A DNA stretch of 64,000 bases, from the NCBI RefSeq assembly GCF_003970675.1, contig NZ_CP034562.1, forward strand, positions 3,162,001-3,226,000. The letters are read 5' to 3'. The notes beneath the pieces are model-generated. The model made no database searches, had not been told where the DNA came from, and was given only the letters and a program-made list of their open reading frames with translations. Numbering within the stretch: the stretch's first letter is position 1; each line of letters starts with the position of its first letter. The DNA comes from Flammeovirga pectinis (GTDB lineage Bacteria > Bacteroidota > Bacteroidia > Cytophagales > Flammeovirgaceae). This document shows positions 17,369 to 25,194 of this stretch, in pieces. Made by a program: the position numbers and the translations under genes.

Positions 17369-18733
17369 CTAAATCGCTATATTTTCGTTTTGAAGAGATG
17401 CTTCGAACGCTTCTAATTTTTCTTGTTCTTCTATTGCTGATTTTTCATCGGCTTCAGAAAATTTAATTGTAAGACCAAGTAAGCCTATCACTGATACAGC
17501 TATGCCGTAGATTAAGAAACACTCTTCTAAACTTGAGCCACTTCTTAATAAATATTGAGCATAGATTACAGCACCTACATTTCCGCCTGCCCCAACTATA
17601 CCTGAAACAGAACCTAACGCCTTCTTATTTATAAATGGAACAACTGAAAAGGTAGCACCCTCTGCCATTTGAACAAATAAAGAAAAACCAATCATTGCAG
17701 TAATTGCGAATGGTAAATAATCCATTCTTGAAAAAAGGACCAAAGCCATTCCTTCTACAACCATAACAGCAACCAACCATTTTACTCTACCTTCCAAACC
17801 TCCTGTTTTCGAAAATTTATCGCCTAACCATCCACCCATAGAACGGGCAAATAGGTTCATTAATCCAAATAATGCTGCAATACCTCCAGCCATGTTTTCT
17901 GATAAAGCAAACTTTGTCTGATAATATGTAGCTGCTCTACCATTCACAAATAACTCCATTCCAAAACACCCTGCATACATTGCAAATAAGACCCAAACTC
18001 TTTTGTCGCTTACCGCAGACATAAATAAACTTTTCTCTCCTTTTGCTGCTTGTGGACGTTCTTCTGGAAGGTCTTCATAATTACCTTTTGGACAATCTGT
18101 TGTATATTTCCAATATAAAAATGCTACTAGAAGCATTAAAATTGCAGGAACAAACATTGCTGGTCTCCATTTTGATAATTCAGAATCTGCAAAACCTGCT
18201 GCTAACATTCCTGATGCAATTAAAGGCATCATTATCTGAGTTACACCTCCGCCTAAGTTACCCCAACCTGCTGATGTTGCATTGGCAATACCAACAACAT
18301 TTGGAGCAAACATTACCGACGTATGATACTGAGTAATTACAAAAGATGCACCTATTACACCAATTGCTAATCGAGAAACAAAATACATTTCCCAAGTAGT
18401 TACAAAAGCTGATGCAGATACTACAACTGCACCGAATGTAAGTAAATAGATATAACTTTTTCTTGGGCCAATCTTATCACATAAGTTACCTACGCCTAAT
18501 CTTGCAAAAATTGTAACTCCTACTGAAGCTATAAATGCTATAATTTTTTGATCTTTTGTTAGATCTAAATCTGGTCCTATCGTTGAGTTCATTAGTGGAG
18601 CATGAGCAAACCACCCAAAGAAACAAAGAAAAAATGCCATCCAACTTAAATGGAATGAACGCATTTGAATACTACTTAGGTCAAACAAGTTTATACTTGT
18701 TGCTTTTTCATTTGATAACGTATTTGATCGCAT
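17369..18733 (-). CDS. narK: NarK/NNP family nitrate/nitrite transporter
   Basis: A 454-residue MFS permease with about 12 membrane helices, of the nitrate/nitrite porter branch. The two nitrate signatures are visible as GWGNLGGGVTQ in helix five (about residue 155) and GAGGNVGAV in helix eleven, along with the MFS loop GNLCDKIGPRKSY. It imports nitrate or exchanges nitrate and nitrite across the inner membrane. No nitrate or nitrite reductase lies in the window. An FNR-like regulator is encoded 0.9 kb upstream on the same strand, and a TACGTA-rich palindrome precedes the start, suggesting control by oxygen or nitrogen oxides. Confidence 0.93.
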   Translation of the reverse strand: MRSNTLSNEKATSINLFDLSSIQMRSFHLSWMAFFLCFFGWFAHAPLMNSTIGPDLDLTKDQKIIAFIASVGVTIFARLGVGNLCDKIGPRKSYIYLLTFGAVVVSASAFVTTWEMYFVSRLAIGVIGASFVITQYHTSVMFAPNVVGIANATSAGWGNLGGGVTQIMMPLIASGMLAAGFADSELSKWRPAMFVPAILMLLVAFLYWKYTTDCPKGNYEDLPEERPQAAKGEKSLFMSAVSDKRVWVLFAMYAGCFGMELFVNGRAATYYQTKFALSENMAGGIAALFGLMNLFARSMGGWLGDKFSKTGGLEGRVKWLVAVMVVEGMALVLFSRMDYLPFAITAMIGFSLFVQMAEGATFSVVPFINKKALGSVSGIVGAGGNVGAVIYAQYLLRSGSSLEECFLIYGIAVSVIGLLGLTIKFSEADEKSAIEEQEKLEAFEASLQNENIAI

Positions 18734-18767
18734 AATAGTTAAGTAATTTTCACTACAATAATTTTAT

Positions 18768-18786
18768 TACGTAGCAATACTACGTA
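18768..18786. promoter_or_regulatory. palindromic operator candidate upstream of narK
   Basis: Perfect inverted repeat TACGTAG-N5-CTACGTA, 35 bp upstream of the narK start. A related palindrome precedes the Crp/Fnr gene. Binding by that regulator is an inference, since the half-site spacing differs. Confidence 0.45.
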
Positions 18787-18833
18787 GTTTTACTTAAAAA
18801 CAAAAACATTATTCAAAATTTTACGTAAAAAAA

Positions 18834-18855
18834 AGAGATTCATTACTGAATCTCT
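18834..18855 (-). terminator. terminator of the recombinase-like gene
   Basis: On the minus strand a perfect 9-bp stem (AGAGATTCA with TGAATCTCT), a 4-nt loop and a long T run, 20 bp downstream of the stop. Confidence 0.85.
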
Positions 18856-18875
18856 CCTTTTTTAACCAAATATAC

Positions 18876-19517
18876 TTAGACAGTCGTAGTTAACTGCTCT
18901 TTTTGTTCAGATGGAAAAATATCTTTTTGATTACTCTGTTCAATTTCTCTTAATCTCTTTCTCACTCTAGAAACCTGAGTTTTACCAACTCCTGTTTCAT
19001 CTGAGATCTGTTGTGTAGTAAAACCTGCTTTTAATCGATTAATAACTTCTTTATTTCGTTCTATCCATCGATCGTAATTCATTTTACGGCCTTTCTTTCC
19101 ACCTTTATACTTACCTTCTGCCTTAGCCCTTGCAATACCTTCTATGGTTTTTTCTTGAACCTGATATTCTTTCATATTGAGCATTGTTTCAAAAGCTGCA
19201 ATAACTGCTGTAATTCCTGCATTTGCTTGGGTATCTTCCAAACCAAACCTCGTAAAATTAACTATTGCTTTAGTAGAAAGAAGAGCTTTTAAGGCAATAA
19301 TAATATCATGTACATTATCTCCTAATTTATCAATGTCACCAATATGTAATATATCCTCTTCAGTTAGAATCTCAAGTAATTCTTTTGCTCTAGGTCTTTC
19401 AACAAATGGTAATGTTACTGGGCATTTATCAATAAAAGGCTTCCCTTTTATTTTTGCTTGCTGCTGAAATTTAGATTGTGCTACGGTAGATACACGTATG
19501 TATGTAAAAATTGACAT
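18876..19517 (-). CDS. serine recombinase (resolvase)-like protein with altered active site
   Basis: A 213-residue protein with an N-terminal resolvase/invertase domain and a C-terminal HTH, like gamma-delta resolvase in layout. R8 and the nucleophile position S10 (YIRVST) are kept, and ERPRAKELL matches the region of R45. The strictly conserved DRLGRD block reads DKLGDN, so both arginines equivalent to R68 and R71 are replaced by Lys and Asp; the later ER pair reads KEYQ. Strand exchange is therefore doubtful. The HTH (TTQQISDETGVGKTQVSRVRKRL) is intact, so a DNA-binding or regulatory role is possible. It is flanked by narK and the Crp/Fnr gene, all on the minus strand. Confidence 0.85.
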   Translation of the reverse strand: MSIFTYIRVSTVAQSKFQQQAKIKGKPFIDKCPVTLPFVERPRAKELLEILTEEDILHIGDIDKLGDNVHDIIIALKALLSTKAIVNFTRFGLEDTQANAGITAVIAAFETMLNMKEYQVQEKTIEGIARAKAEGKYKGGKKGRKMNYDRWIERNKEVINRLKAGFTTQQISDETGVGKTQVSRVRKRLREIEQSNQKDIFPSEQKEQLTTTV

Positions 19518-19661
19518 TCTATTTACTTGCTAATAAGGTTTATGTATTGTGTTGAACACACTTTAAAGCCCATTCAATTCAAACACATTTTAAGCAAAAA
19601 AAAGTAGAATTTTAATTTTATTGACATTTTTTTTAATTGAAAAATCTTAAATAACTCAAAA

Positions 19662-20375
19662 CTAACTATCTATAAAAAAGTTATGTTCAGCAATATCTCT
19701 CTTCAATTTTTCTAATTGATGTATACCTATCTTCTTTCCTTCAGTTTTTAAGATTCCTTCTTTTTTTAATGCTGAAATTACCCGAATTACTTGTTCATCA
19801 GTAGTTCCTGCAAAATCTGCAATTTCTTTTCTAGACAATTGAATATTCAGAAAAGCACCTGTTTTCCCGAATTTCCTATTTATATATAAAAGGCTATCTA
19901 TCACTTTTTCTCTAACTGTCATTTGAGCAATCTTCCGTACTTTATTTTCACTCCTATTCAATTCTTCTGCATAGAAAAGCATCATTGAATACGATAACTC
20001 TGGTACTGACTGCAACATTTTAATGATATTATTGTTCGAAAAATTACATAGAATAGTATCTTCTATAGCTACTGCACTGATATGGTAAGATTGCCCAATA
20101 CCAAATCCACGATGCCCAATTATCTCACCATCATTACAAAGTCTCACAATTTGTTCTCTCCCATTAATTCCTGTTTTACCAACCTTGGTTTTTCCTTTAT
20201 AAATAAAATAAAGGCCGTGAACTGGTGCTCCTTCTAAAATAAATGGTTGTCCCTTCTTAACATAAACAGTAAGCTTATCATCAAGAAATGGCTTTAATTC
20301 GTTTACATGACTATTTTGTTTGATTATACAGTTTGTATTTGAACAGTTTACACAATCGATTTGCTGATTATTCAT
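19662..20375 (-). CDS. Crp/Fnr family regulator with N-terminal Cys cluster (FNR-like)
   Basis: A 237-residue transcription factor with a cyclic-nucleotide-like sensor domain (about 30-150) and a C-terminal winged helix (SRKEIADFAGTTDEQVIRVIS, recognition helix about 195-208). Cysteines at 8, 11 and 16 (CVNCSNTNC) and at 110 match in number and order the four [4Fe-4S] ligands of FNR, so it may sense oxygen or NO. The neighbouring nitrate transporter supports a role in nitrate or anaerobic control. A TACGTA palindrome precedes its start, compatible with autoregulation. Cluster binding is inferred from Cys positions only. Confidence 0.88.
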   Translation of the reverse strand: MNNQQIDCVNCSNTNCIIKQNSHVNELKPFLDDKLTVYVKKGQPFILEGAPVHGLYFIYKGKTKVGKTGINGREQIVRLCNDGEIIGHRGFGIGQSYHISAVAIEDTILCNFSNNNIIKMLQSVPELSYSMMLFYAEELNRSENKVRKIAQMTVREKVIDSLLYINRKFGKTGAFLNIQLSRKEIADFAGTTDEQVIRVISALKKEGILKTEGKKIGIHQLEKLKRDIAEHNFFIDS

Positions 20376-20405
20376 GTTTGTTAGTTTGATTGAAGACGTT
20401 ACTAG

Positions 20406-20421
20406 TACGTAATTTTACGTA
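20406..20421. promoter_or_regulatory. palindromic operator candidate upstream of the Crp/Fnr gene
   Basis: Perfect palindrome TACGTAA-TT-TTACGTA, 31 bp upstream of the start codon. It shares TTACGTA half-sites with the palindrome in front of narK. Confidence 0.4.
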
Positions 20422-20597
20422 TAATTATATAACAAATCAATTTATACGGAAATAAAACAATCTATTTCTATAAAAATTAGCTCTTAGTTCTACCAAGAAA
20501 CAGTCTAATTACTCTATTGCTTCTATCAAAAATGGTATACATAAAAGTTATTACATAACTTATGCTCGCTAATCATCATCATTAAAACCGTGAATTC

Positions 20598-21491
20598 ATG
20601 CATTTTACTCTCGCCTTAATAACTTTTACTCTACTACTTCTACTGATATGGTATGTCCTAACAAGAGATAAAAAGCATAAAAACACCTTAAATGAAGAGT
20701 TTAAAGCTTCTTGGAAGGATATTTTAAAAGAGTATGTTTCTTTTTACAATGAGTTAAATGAAGAGCAACAAAGCCTATTTGAAAAGCGTATTTTAAATTT
20801 TTTACACCATGTAAAAGTCACTGCTGTAAAAACAGAAATTACTGATTTAGACAGGTTATTAGTCGCTTCTAGTGCTATTATTCCAATTTTTGGCTATCCC
20901 GGTTGGGAGTACCCAAATTTAAACGAAGTACTTATACATGATTCTCATTTAAATGATACCGAATTTGGACAGCAGGCTGAAAATGGATATATACTAGGAA
21001 TGGTGGGTACTGGTAAACTAGAAGGTAAAATGTTACTTTCAAAAGGTGCTTTAAGAGAAGGGTTTAGAAATGATAATGATAAAAAGAATGTTGGCATACA
21101 TGAGTTTGTTCATTTAATTGATATGGCCGATGGAAAAATTGATGGTATTCCAGAAGTTCTTCTTCAAAAAAGTTACACACTACCATGGATGAATTTAATG
21201 CACCAGAAAATTGAAGAGATACTCAATAAAGATTCTGATATTAATCCGTATGGAGCTACTAACGTACAAGAATTTTTAACTGTTACTTCTGAGTATTTCT
21301 TTGAAAGACCTAATTTATTAAAGAAAAACCATCCTGAATTGTATGAAAACCTTGCTCTTATTTTTAATCAAAATATGTCTGAACAAGAAAAAAAGTTTGA
21401 AACTAATAAATTAAAGGATGTTGAAATTGGCAGAAATGATCTATGCCTCTGTGGTAGTAAGAAGAAGTATAAGAAGTGTTGTGGAAAGTAA
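20598..21491 (+). CDS. mtfA: MtfA-type zinc peptidase with C-terminal SEC-C motif
   Basis: A 297-residue zinc metallopeptidase of family M90 (MtfA, Mlc titration factor). It has an N-terminal membrane helix (about residues 3-22), the zinc motif HEFVH (about 175-179) followed by DMADGKIDG, and a distal Glu region (NVQEFLTVTSEYFFE). In E. coli MtfA binds the glucose repressor Mlc and is itself an aminopeptidase. Unusually, the last 20 residues form a SEC-C zinc motif (CLCGSKKKYKKCC) as on SecA. No Mlc homologue is in the window, so the target is unknown. Confidence 0.88.
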   Translation: MHFTLALITFTLLLLLIWYVLTRDKKHKNTLNEEFKASWKDILKEYVSFYNELNEEQQSLFEKRILNFLHHVKVTAVKTEITDLDRLLVASSAIIPIFGYPGWEYPNLNEVLIHDSHLNDTEFGQQAENGYILGMVGTGKLEGKMLLSKGALREGFRNDNDKKNVGIHEFVHLIDMADGKIDGIPEVLLQKSYTLPWMNLMHQKIEEILNKDSDINPYGATNVQEFLTVTSEYFFERPNLLKKNHPELYENLALIFNQNMSEQEKKFETNKLKDVEIGRNDLCLCGSKKKYKKCCGK

Positions 21492-21589
21492 TCTTGAAAA
21501 CTTAAAATTAGTTAATGGTATTTAATAAAGATGATCATCATCCATTTTGAATTTTCTCTATACTGAATCACATAAACAGAAAACTTATT

Positions 21590-22402
21590 ATGAAAAAATT
21601 CAATCTATTTTTTATCGTTTCAATTCTATTACTTTCATTTTCATGTAAAAAAAATGAAAATGTTGAACCTATCGTAAAAGAGGTAGAAGTTGCTAAAACT
21701 ATTCAAGAACATAAAATCTCTAAAGGCTTTAAGACTTCATTAGAAGATGTTATTCGCTTTGTAGATTTAAAGAACTACTCTGCTGTATCTTTTGATCATA
21801 CATTAAGAGGTGGTTTACCTTACAAAACCATTATCAATGACCTTATTAAAGGTTCAAATTTTGAGAATGGTAATAAAGAGTATATTTATACAGGTTTAGC
21901 AGACGGTAAAGTTGCTTCTTCTAAAGAATCTCAAGCTGGCCAAATGATTGCTGACTATAGTTATTCATACGATGAAGTTGATGGTACTATCTATGAACTT
22001 AACCATATGTATGCAGGTTTTACTGATAAATACACTTTTAAATATAACAAGGATAAGAAAGTTATTTCATACTCTAAAAATCAAGATGAGTATAAAGTTT
22101 CTTACTCTGGAAACGTTGTTAAAGTTGAACAAACAAAAGGTGCTGACAATGAAAAAGCTGAATTTACCTACTCTAATGGGTTAGTTGTAAAAGCTGACTT
22201 TAGAAACATTGGTGATGATGAAACTAGAACATTTACTTATAATAAAGATAAGAAACTAGAAAAATTTGTGATCAAGCAATTCTCTGGATCAAACATTTTT
22301 CTAAATGATGAATTCGTTTATAAATATTCTTCTGACAAAGTAGAAGTTACTTATACTGATGTTGCTAACGGTAAAAAACCTGTTACAAAAGAAGTAAAAT
22401 AA
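21590..22402 (+). CDS. lipoprotein, unknown, beta-repeat type
   Basis: A 270-residue lipoprotein; the lipobox LSFSC places the acylated Cys at 19. The mature protein contains several spaced strands with Y/F-N-K-D-K pattern (FKYNKDKK, FTYNKDKK), recalling the YD/RHS-like beta repeats of Bacteroidota DUF4595-type lipoproteins. No enzymatic motif is visible. The gene at 25195 encodes a protein of equal length and similar pattern. Function is unknown; probably exposed at the cell envelope. Confidence 0.6.
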   Translation: MKKFNLFFIVSILLLSFSCKKNENVEPIVKEVEVAKTIQEHKISKGFKTSLEDVIRFVDLKNYSAVSFDHTLRGGLPYKTIINDLIKGSNFENGNKEYIYTGLADGKVASSKESQAGQMIADYSYSYDEVDGTIYELNHMYAGFTDKYTFKYNKDKKVISYSKNQDEYKVSYSGNVVKVEQTKGADNEKAEFTYSNGLVVKADFRNIGDDETRTFTYNKDKKLEKFVIKQFSGSNIFLNDEFVYKYSSDKVEVTYTDVANGKKPVTKEVK

Positions 22403-22456
22403 TTCAAATCACATTAGCTAGCTATTTGATTAAAATAGTAATTACTGTGTAAATAT

Positions 22457-22504
22457 AAAGAGTACATAACTCTAGCTTCAAAACTAGAATTATGTACTCT
22501 TTTT
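22457..22504. terminator. bidirectional terminator between convergent lipoprotein genes
   Basis: A long stem, AAAGAGTACATAA(c)TCTAG with CTAGA(a)TTATGTACTCTTT, around an 8-nt loop, with T-rich tails on both strands. Confidence 0.75.
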
Positions 22505-22575
22505 ATATTGCATAGTTTTTTCCACCAAAATACAAGAATAGAGTGAAGAGTGGAATTAGGAGCATTTTTTATCTT

Positions 22576-23100
22576 TTATTGATAAAACAGTTCTTCACTT
22601 TTAAACCAATCTCTTACATATACATTAGCACAATTAATAAAATTTTGCTCTGAATGGTAACTTAATGCTTTTCGATTTAATTCATTAAAAGTATACGTTA
22701 AAATGGTACATGAGCGACACCGCACAGGGTCTAGAATAATATCTATAGAATTTCGCTCCTCATTTGTAAAATACCAATCACCAATATCATTAAATGTATT
22801 TGCTCCATGTTCTATTTCAATCACAATATTGTTTGGTAAAAAAGCACGGTAAAGAGTTATATCATCATAGTTATTCTGAAAATCATCAAACCCATTATTA
22901 CAATTATATTTCTGAATAGACCTTTCATATTTCCACCATACAATATCTTCTTCTTCAAAATATTCCAATAAATCTCCTTCAGGAAAACCCGTCAGAATCT
23001 CAAATCTTTGATCTCCAGGAACAAGAGAGGGCTCAATTTCTGTACATGATGTGAACAGGAGCAGACTTATTAAAAGTCTAAAAAGAAATTTGGTTTGCAT
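22576..23100 (-). CDS. lipoprotein, unknown
   Basis: A 174-residue lipoprotein with lipobox LLFTSC (Cys19). The mature part is acidic and rich in aromatic residues and Asn, with three further Cys including the pair CRSC near residue 133. No family is recognised. It is monocistronic, converging on the preceding lipoprotein gene. Confidence 0.55.
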   Translation of the reverse strand: MQTKFLFRLLISLLLFTSCTEIEPSLVPGDQRFEILTGFPEGDLLEYFEEEDIVWWKYERSIQKYNCNNGFDDFQNNYDDITLYRAFLPNNIVIEIEHGANTFNDIGDWYFTNEERNSIDIILDPVRCRSCTILTYTFNELNRKALSYHSEQNFINCANVYVRDWFKSEELFYQ

Positions 23101-23275
23101 TAGGTCTTTAGTTTTGCTTTCTATGAATAGTATTGTGTTTTAAATGTACTTATTATTATTAAAACAGGTAAGAGAATCAAGAATATTATTTCTAAATAAA
23201 TTATTTTTACGCTACTATTTATCAATCATTTAAGTCATAACTCTAAAACTTATAAAATAGGTTATCTGAATTTCT

Positions 23276-23283
23276 TACTTTTG
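23276..23283 (+). promoter_or_regulatory. -7 element upstream of the truncated haemoglobin gene
   Basis: TACTTTTG matches TAnnTTTG exactly, 46 bp before the start. The -33 TTTG element is not clear. Confidence 0.5.
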
Positions 23284-23329
23284 TAGCATTGGAAATAAAA
23301 AAATCTAATTTATCTCAAATTATACCTAA

Positions 23330-23713
23330 ATGGAACAGATTAATAATAGAAATGATGTCAATAAAATGGTTCTTTCTTTTTATGCTAGAGTACGAAAAGA
23401 TGAAGTTCTAGGATCTATTTTTAATACTGCAATTCCAGAAGAAAAATGGCCTGAACATCTAGACAAATTAACTGATTTCTGGTATTCAAATCTATTTGGT
23501 GTGAGAACATTTAGCGGTAACCCAGTACAAGCACATATCAAAACAGATAACATGATGAATAACACAATGGGACCTGAACATTTTGAAAGATGGTTAGCCC
23601 TTTGGTTCTCAACAATAGAATCGTTATTTGAAGGAGAGTTAGCAGAAAAAGCAAAGCAAGTAGCCTATAATATTGCTCAAAGACAATTGATGATTGTTCG
23701 TTCGGCACGATAA
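23330..23713 (+). CDS. group III truncated haemoglobin
   Basis: A 127-residue 2/2 haemoglobin. Group III hallmarks are visible: FYARVRKDEVLGSIF in helices A/B, W-HL-KLTDFWYSNLFG in helix E, GNPVQAH with the likely proximal His, and HFERWLALWFSTIESLF in helices G/H. These proteins bind O2 or NO; bacterial members are linked to NO or peroxide tolerance. Together with the FNR-like regulator and nitrate transporter 3-6 kb away it suits a low-oxygen, nitrogen-oxide lifestyle, but it is a separate unit. Confidence 0.92.
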   Translation: MEQINNRNDVNKMVLSFYARVRKDEVLGSIFNTAIPEEKWPEHLDKLTDFWYSNLFGVRTFSGNPVQAHIKTDNMMNNTMGPEHFERWLALWFSTIESLFEGELAEKAKQVAYNIAQRQLMIVRSAR

Positions 23714-24027
23714 AAAAATCTGTAGAGATACTGCTTATAATTTGAAACTACAGAAAACATTGTCTTAAATAATTATCTTTCAATTATCATGGTATAATCT
23801 TATATAGGTGTATGTATTAGGCTGTTTTTTTTACTTAATTTTTGATTTAATTTTCAATCTTAAAAAATCATCTATAGAAGCAGATAACTGATAAATACAC
23901 TACCTATCTACTTTTTTGACGATACATAAAAACACCGTATAGACACAAATTACTGCATCTATACGGTGTGAAAAATCAAAATTAAACGCCATATTTATCG
24001 TCTTTTCTGATTTATATTATCTAAAAA
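23714..24027. other. intergenic region with terminator
   Basis: A 314-bp gap between the convergent truncated haemoglobin and DoxX-like genes. It contains only the minus-strand terminator at 23932-23969; nothing else is evident. Confidence 0.45.
23932..23969 (-). terminator. terminator of the MarR/DoxX unit
   Basis: A perfect 12-bp stem (ACACCGTATAGA with TCTATACGGTGT), a 14-nt loop, and TTTTT following on the minus strand. Confidence 0.8.
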
Positions 24028-24396
24028 TTACTTTTGCTGAGCAGCTACTTTATTTCTGAAGAAATACGAAATTGCTAAGAATATCAATCCTGCTACAGCT
24101 CCCCATTGTTCTCCATCACCTACATTAATATGGGCAAAAACTGCCAATAATAAGTTGTATACAAAACCGGCATACGCCCACTCTTGTAGTACTTTTGATT
24201 TAGTTTGCCATAATGCAATAACACCTAAAAACTTAGCAGTAGCCATAAAATAAATCAGTTCCGTTGGAAAGCCTAAAGCTTCAAAGGCTTTTACTACGTT
24301 TTCGTGGTCAAGTATATACATGCTTGCACCCATAACAATTAATAAAGATAAGAGTACTGTAGCAACTCTATAGATGATTAAATTCTTGTTTTTCAT
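24028..24396 (-). CDS. DoxX-like family membrane protein
   Basis: A four-helix membrane protein of about 122 residues. I chose Met at 24396 (MKNKNLIIYRV) over the upstream Met at 24429 because the earlier start would sit only 9 bp from a palindromic operator that more likely lies in the promoter, and because the later start gives a cleaner first helix. The motifs ALGFPTELIYFMATAKFLGV and LQEWAYAGF are typical of the DoxX-like family. It follows the MarR gene by about 80 bp and shares its operator motif, so it is probably the regulated target. Its physiological role is unknown. Confidence 0.75.
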   Translation of the reverse strand: MKNKNLIIYRVATVLLSLLIVMGASMYILDHENVVKAFEALGFPTELIYFMATAKFLGVIALWQTKSKVLQEWAYAGFVYNLLLAVFAHINVGDGEQWGAVAGLIFLAISYFFRNKVAAQQK

Positions 24397-24437
24397 AATG
24401 AATAAATTAAAGTGTAATTTTAAAAACATGTAATTAG

Positions 24438-24449
24438 TTTACATGTAAA
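24438..24449. promoter_or_regulatory. MarR operator candidate upstream of the DoxX-like gene
   Basis: Perfect palindrome TTTACATGTAAA, 42 bp upstream of the chosen start. The same 15 bases, TAGTTTACATGTAAA, recur upstream of marR. A further half-site ACATGTAA lies at 24427-24434. Confidence 0.6.
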
Positions 24450-24475
24450 GTATTTGAGCTTAAAAAAAACATGAA

Positions 24476-24937
24476 TTAATCATGCTTCTCTCTTAAACGA
24501 TCTAGCATCTGACTAAAATGTCCTGCTTCTTCATCGCTTATATTTCCGAGGAAAGAAAATATTTCACTTTTTTCCTGTTCAGTATCAATCTCTAAAAGTA
24601 AATCTAGACCTTTTTGAGTAATTCTAAGATATACAATTCTACGGTCTGTATCACTTCTTTTCCTTTCTACCAATCCTTTGTCTAAGAGTTTATCAGACAG
24701 TCGGGTGGTATTGGGTGTTTTATGGATCATCAAAATTTTGATATCAGTCATGGTTTTCCAATCGTTAGCCCCTTTTAATATTCTTAAAATATTAAATTGC
24801 TCTCTAGATATTCCAAATTGCTTAAATAAACTATTGGTAAGACCAGTTATCCAATTTGACGTAAATATCACATTGGTCAGTAAACGATGTTTATTATTTT
24901 GAAATCTTGTTTTGACTTCATCATCAATTTTTGCCAT
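24476..24937 (-). CDS. MarR family transcriptional regulator
   Basis: A 153-residue MarR-type winged-helix dimer. The fold order is clear: N-terminal dimerisation helix, the HTH about residues 50-95 (LRILKGANDWKTMTDIKIL, then TPNTTRLSDKLLDKGLVERK), and the wing RSDTDRRIVYLRITQKG with the conserved DxR. It should repress its own gene and the downstream DoxX-like gene: identical palindromes precede both. The ligand is unknown; related regulators respond to oxidants or phenolic compounds. Confidence 0.92.
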   Translation of the reverse strand: MAKIDDEVKTRFQNNKHRLLTNVIFTSNWITGLTNSLFKQFGISREQFNILRILKGANDWKTMTDIKILMIHKTPNTTRLSDKLLDKGLVERKRSDTDRRIVYLRITQKGLDLLLEIDTEQEKSEIFSFLGNISDEEAGHFSQMLDRLREKHD

Positions 24938-24995
24938 AAATAGATTTGTTTTTATCTAATGATTAATGATCACACCACAAACATAAGAAAAATAG

Positions 24996-25007
24996 TTTAC
25001 ATGTAAA
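24996..25007. promoter_or_regulatory. MarR operator candidate upstream of marR
   Basis: Perfect palindrome TTTACATGTAAA, 59 bp upstream of the marR start, in the same 15-base context as the copy at 24438-24449. This supports autoregulation. Confidence 0.6.
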
Positions 25008-25194
25008 ATAAATACATGGTAAATATTTATTTTATTTGATTTTCACAGTTTATAATCTTCATTTGAAATAGTCAAAAAGTATAACACTACCTAACATTTC
25101 AAACAGTGAAAGGGGAATTCTACAATCAGAATATTATTTTCTATATTAGTATTTCAAATTAACAAGCAAAACTATTAATTACTTAAGCTTTCAA

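Noticed and set aside
18819-18830. Third TACGTA palindrome (TTTTACGTAAAA)
   Set aside because: It overlaps the T tract of the terminator at 18834-18855, so the A/T flanks are explained by that; not counted as an operator.
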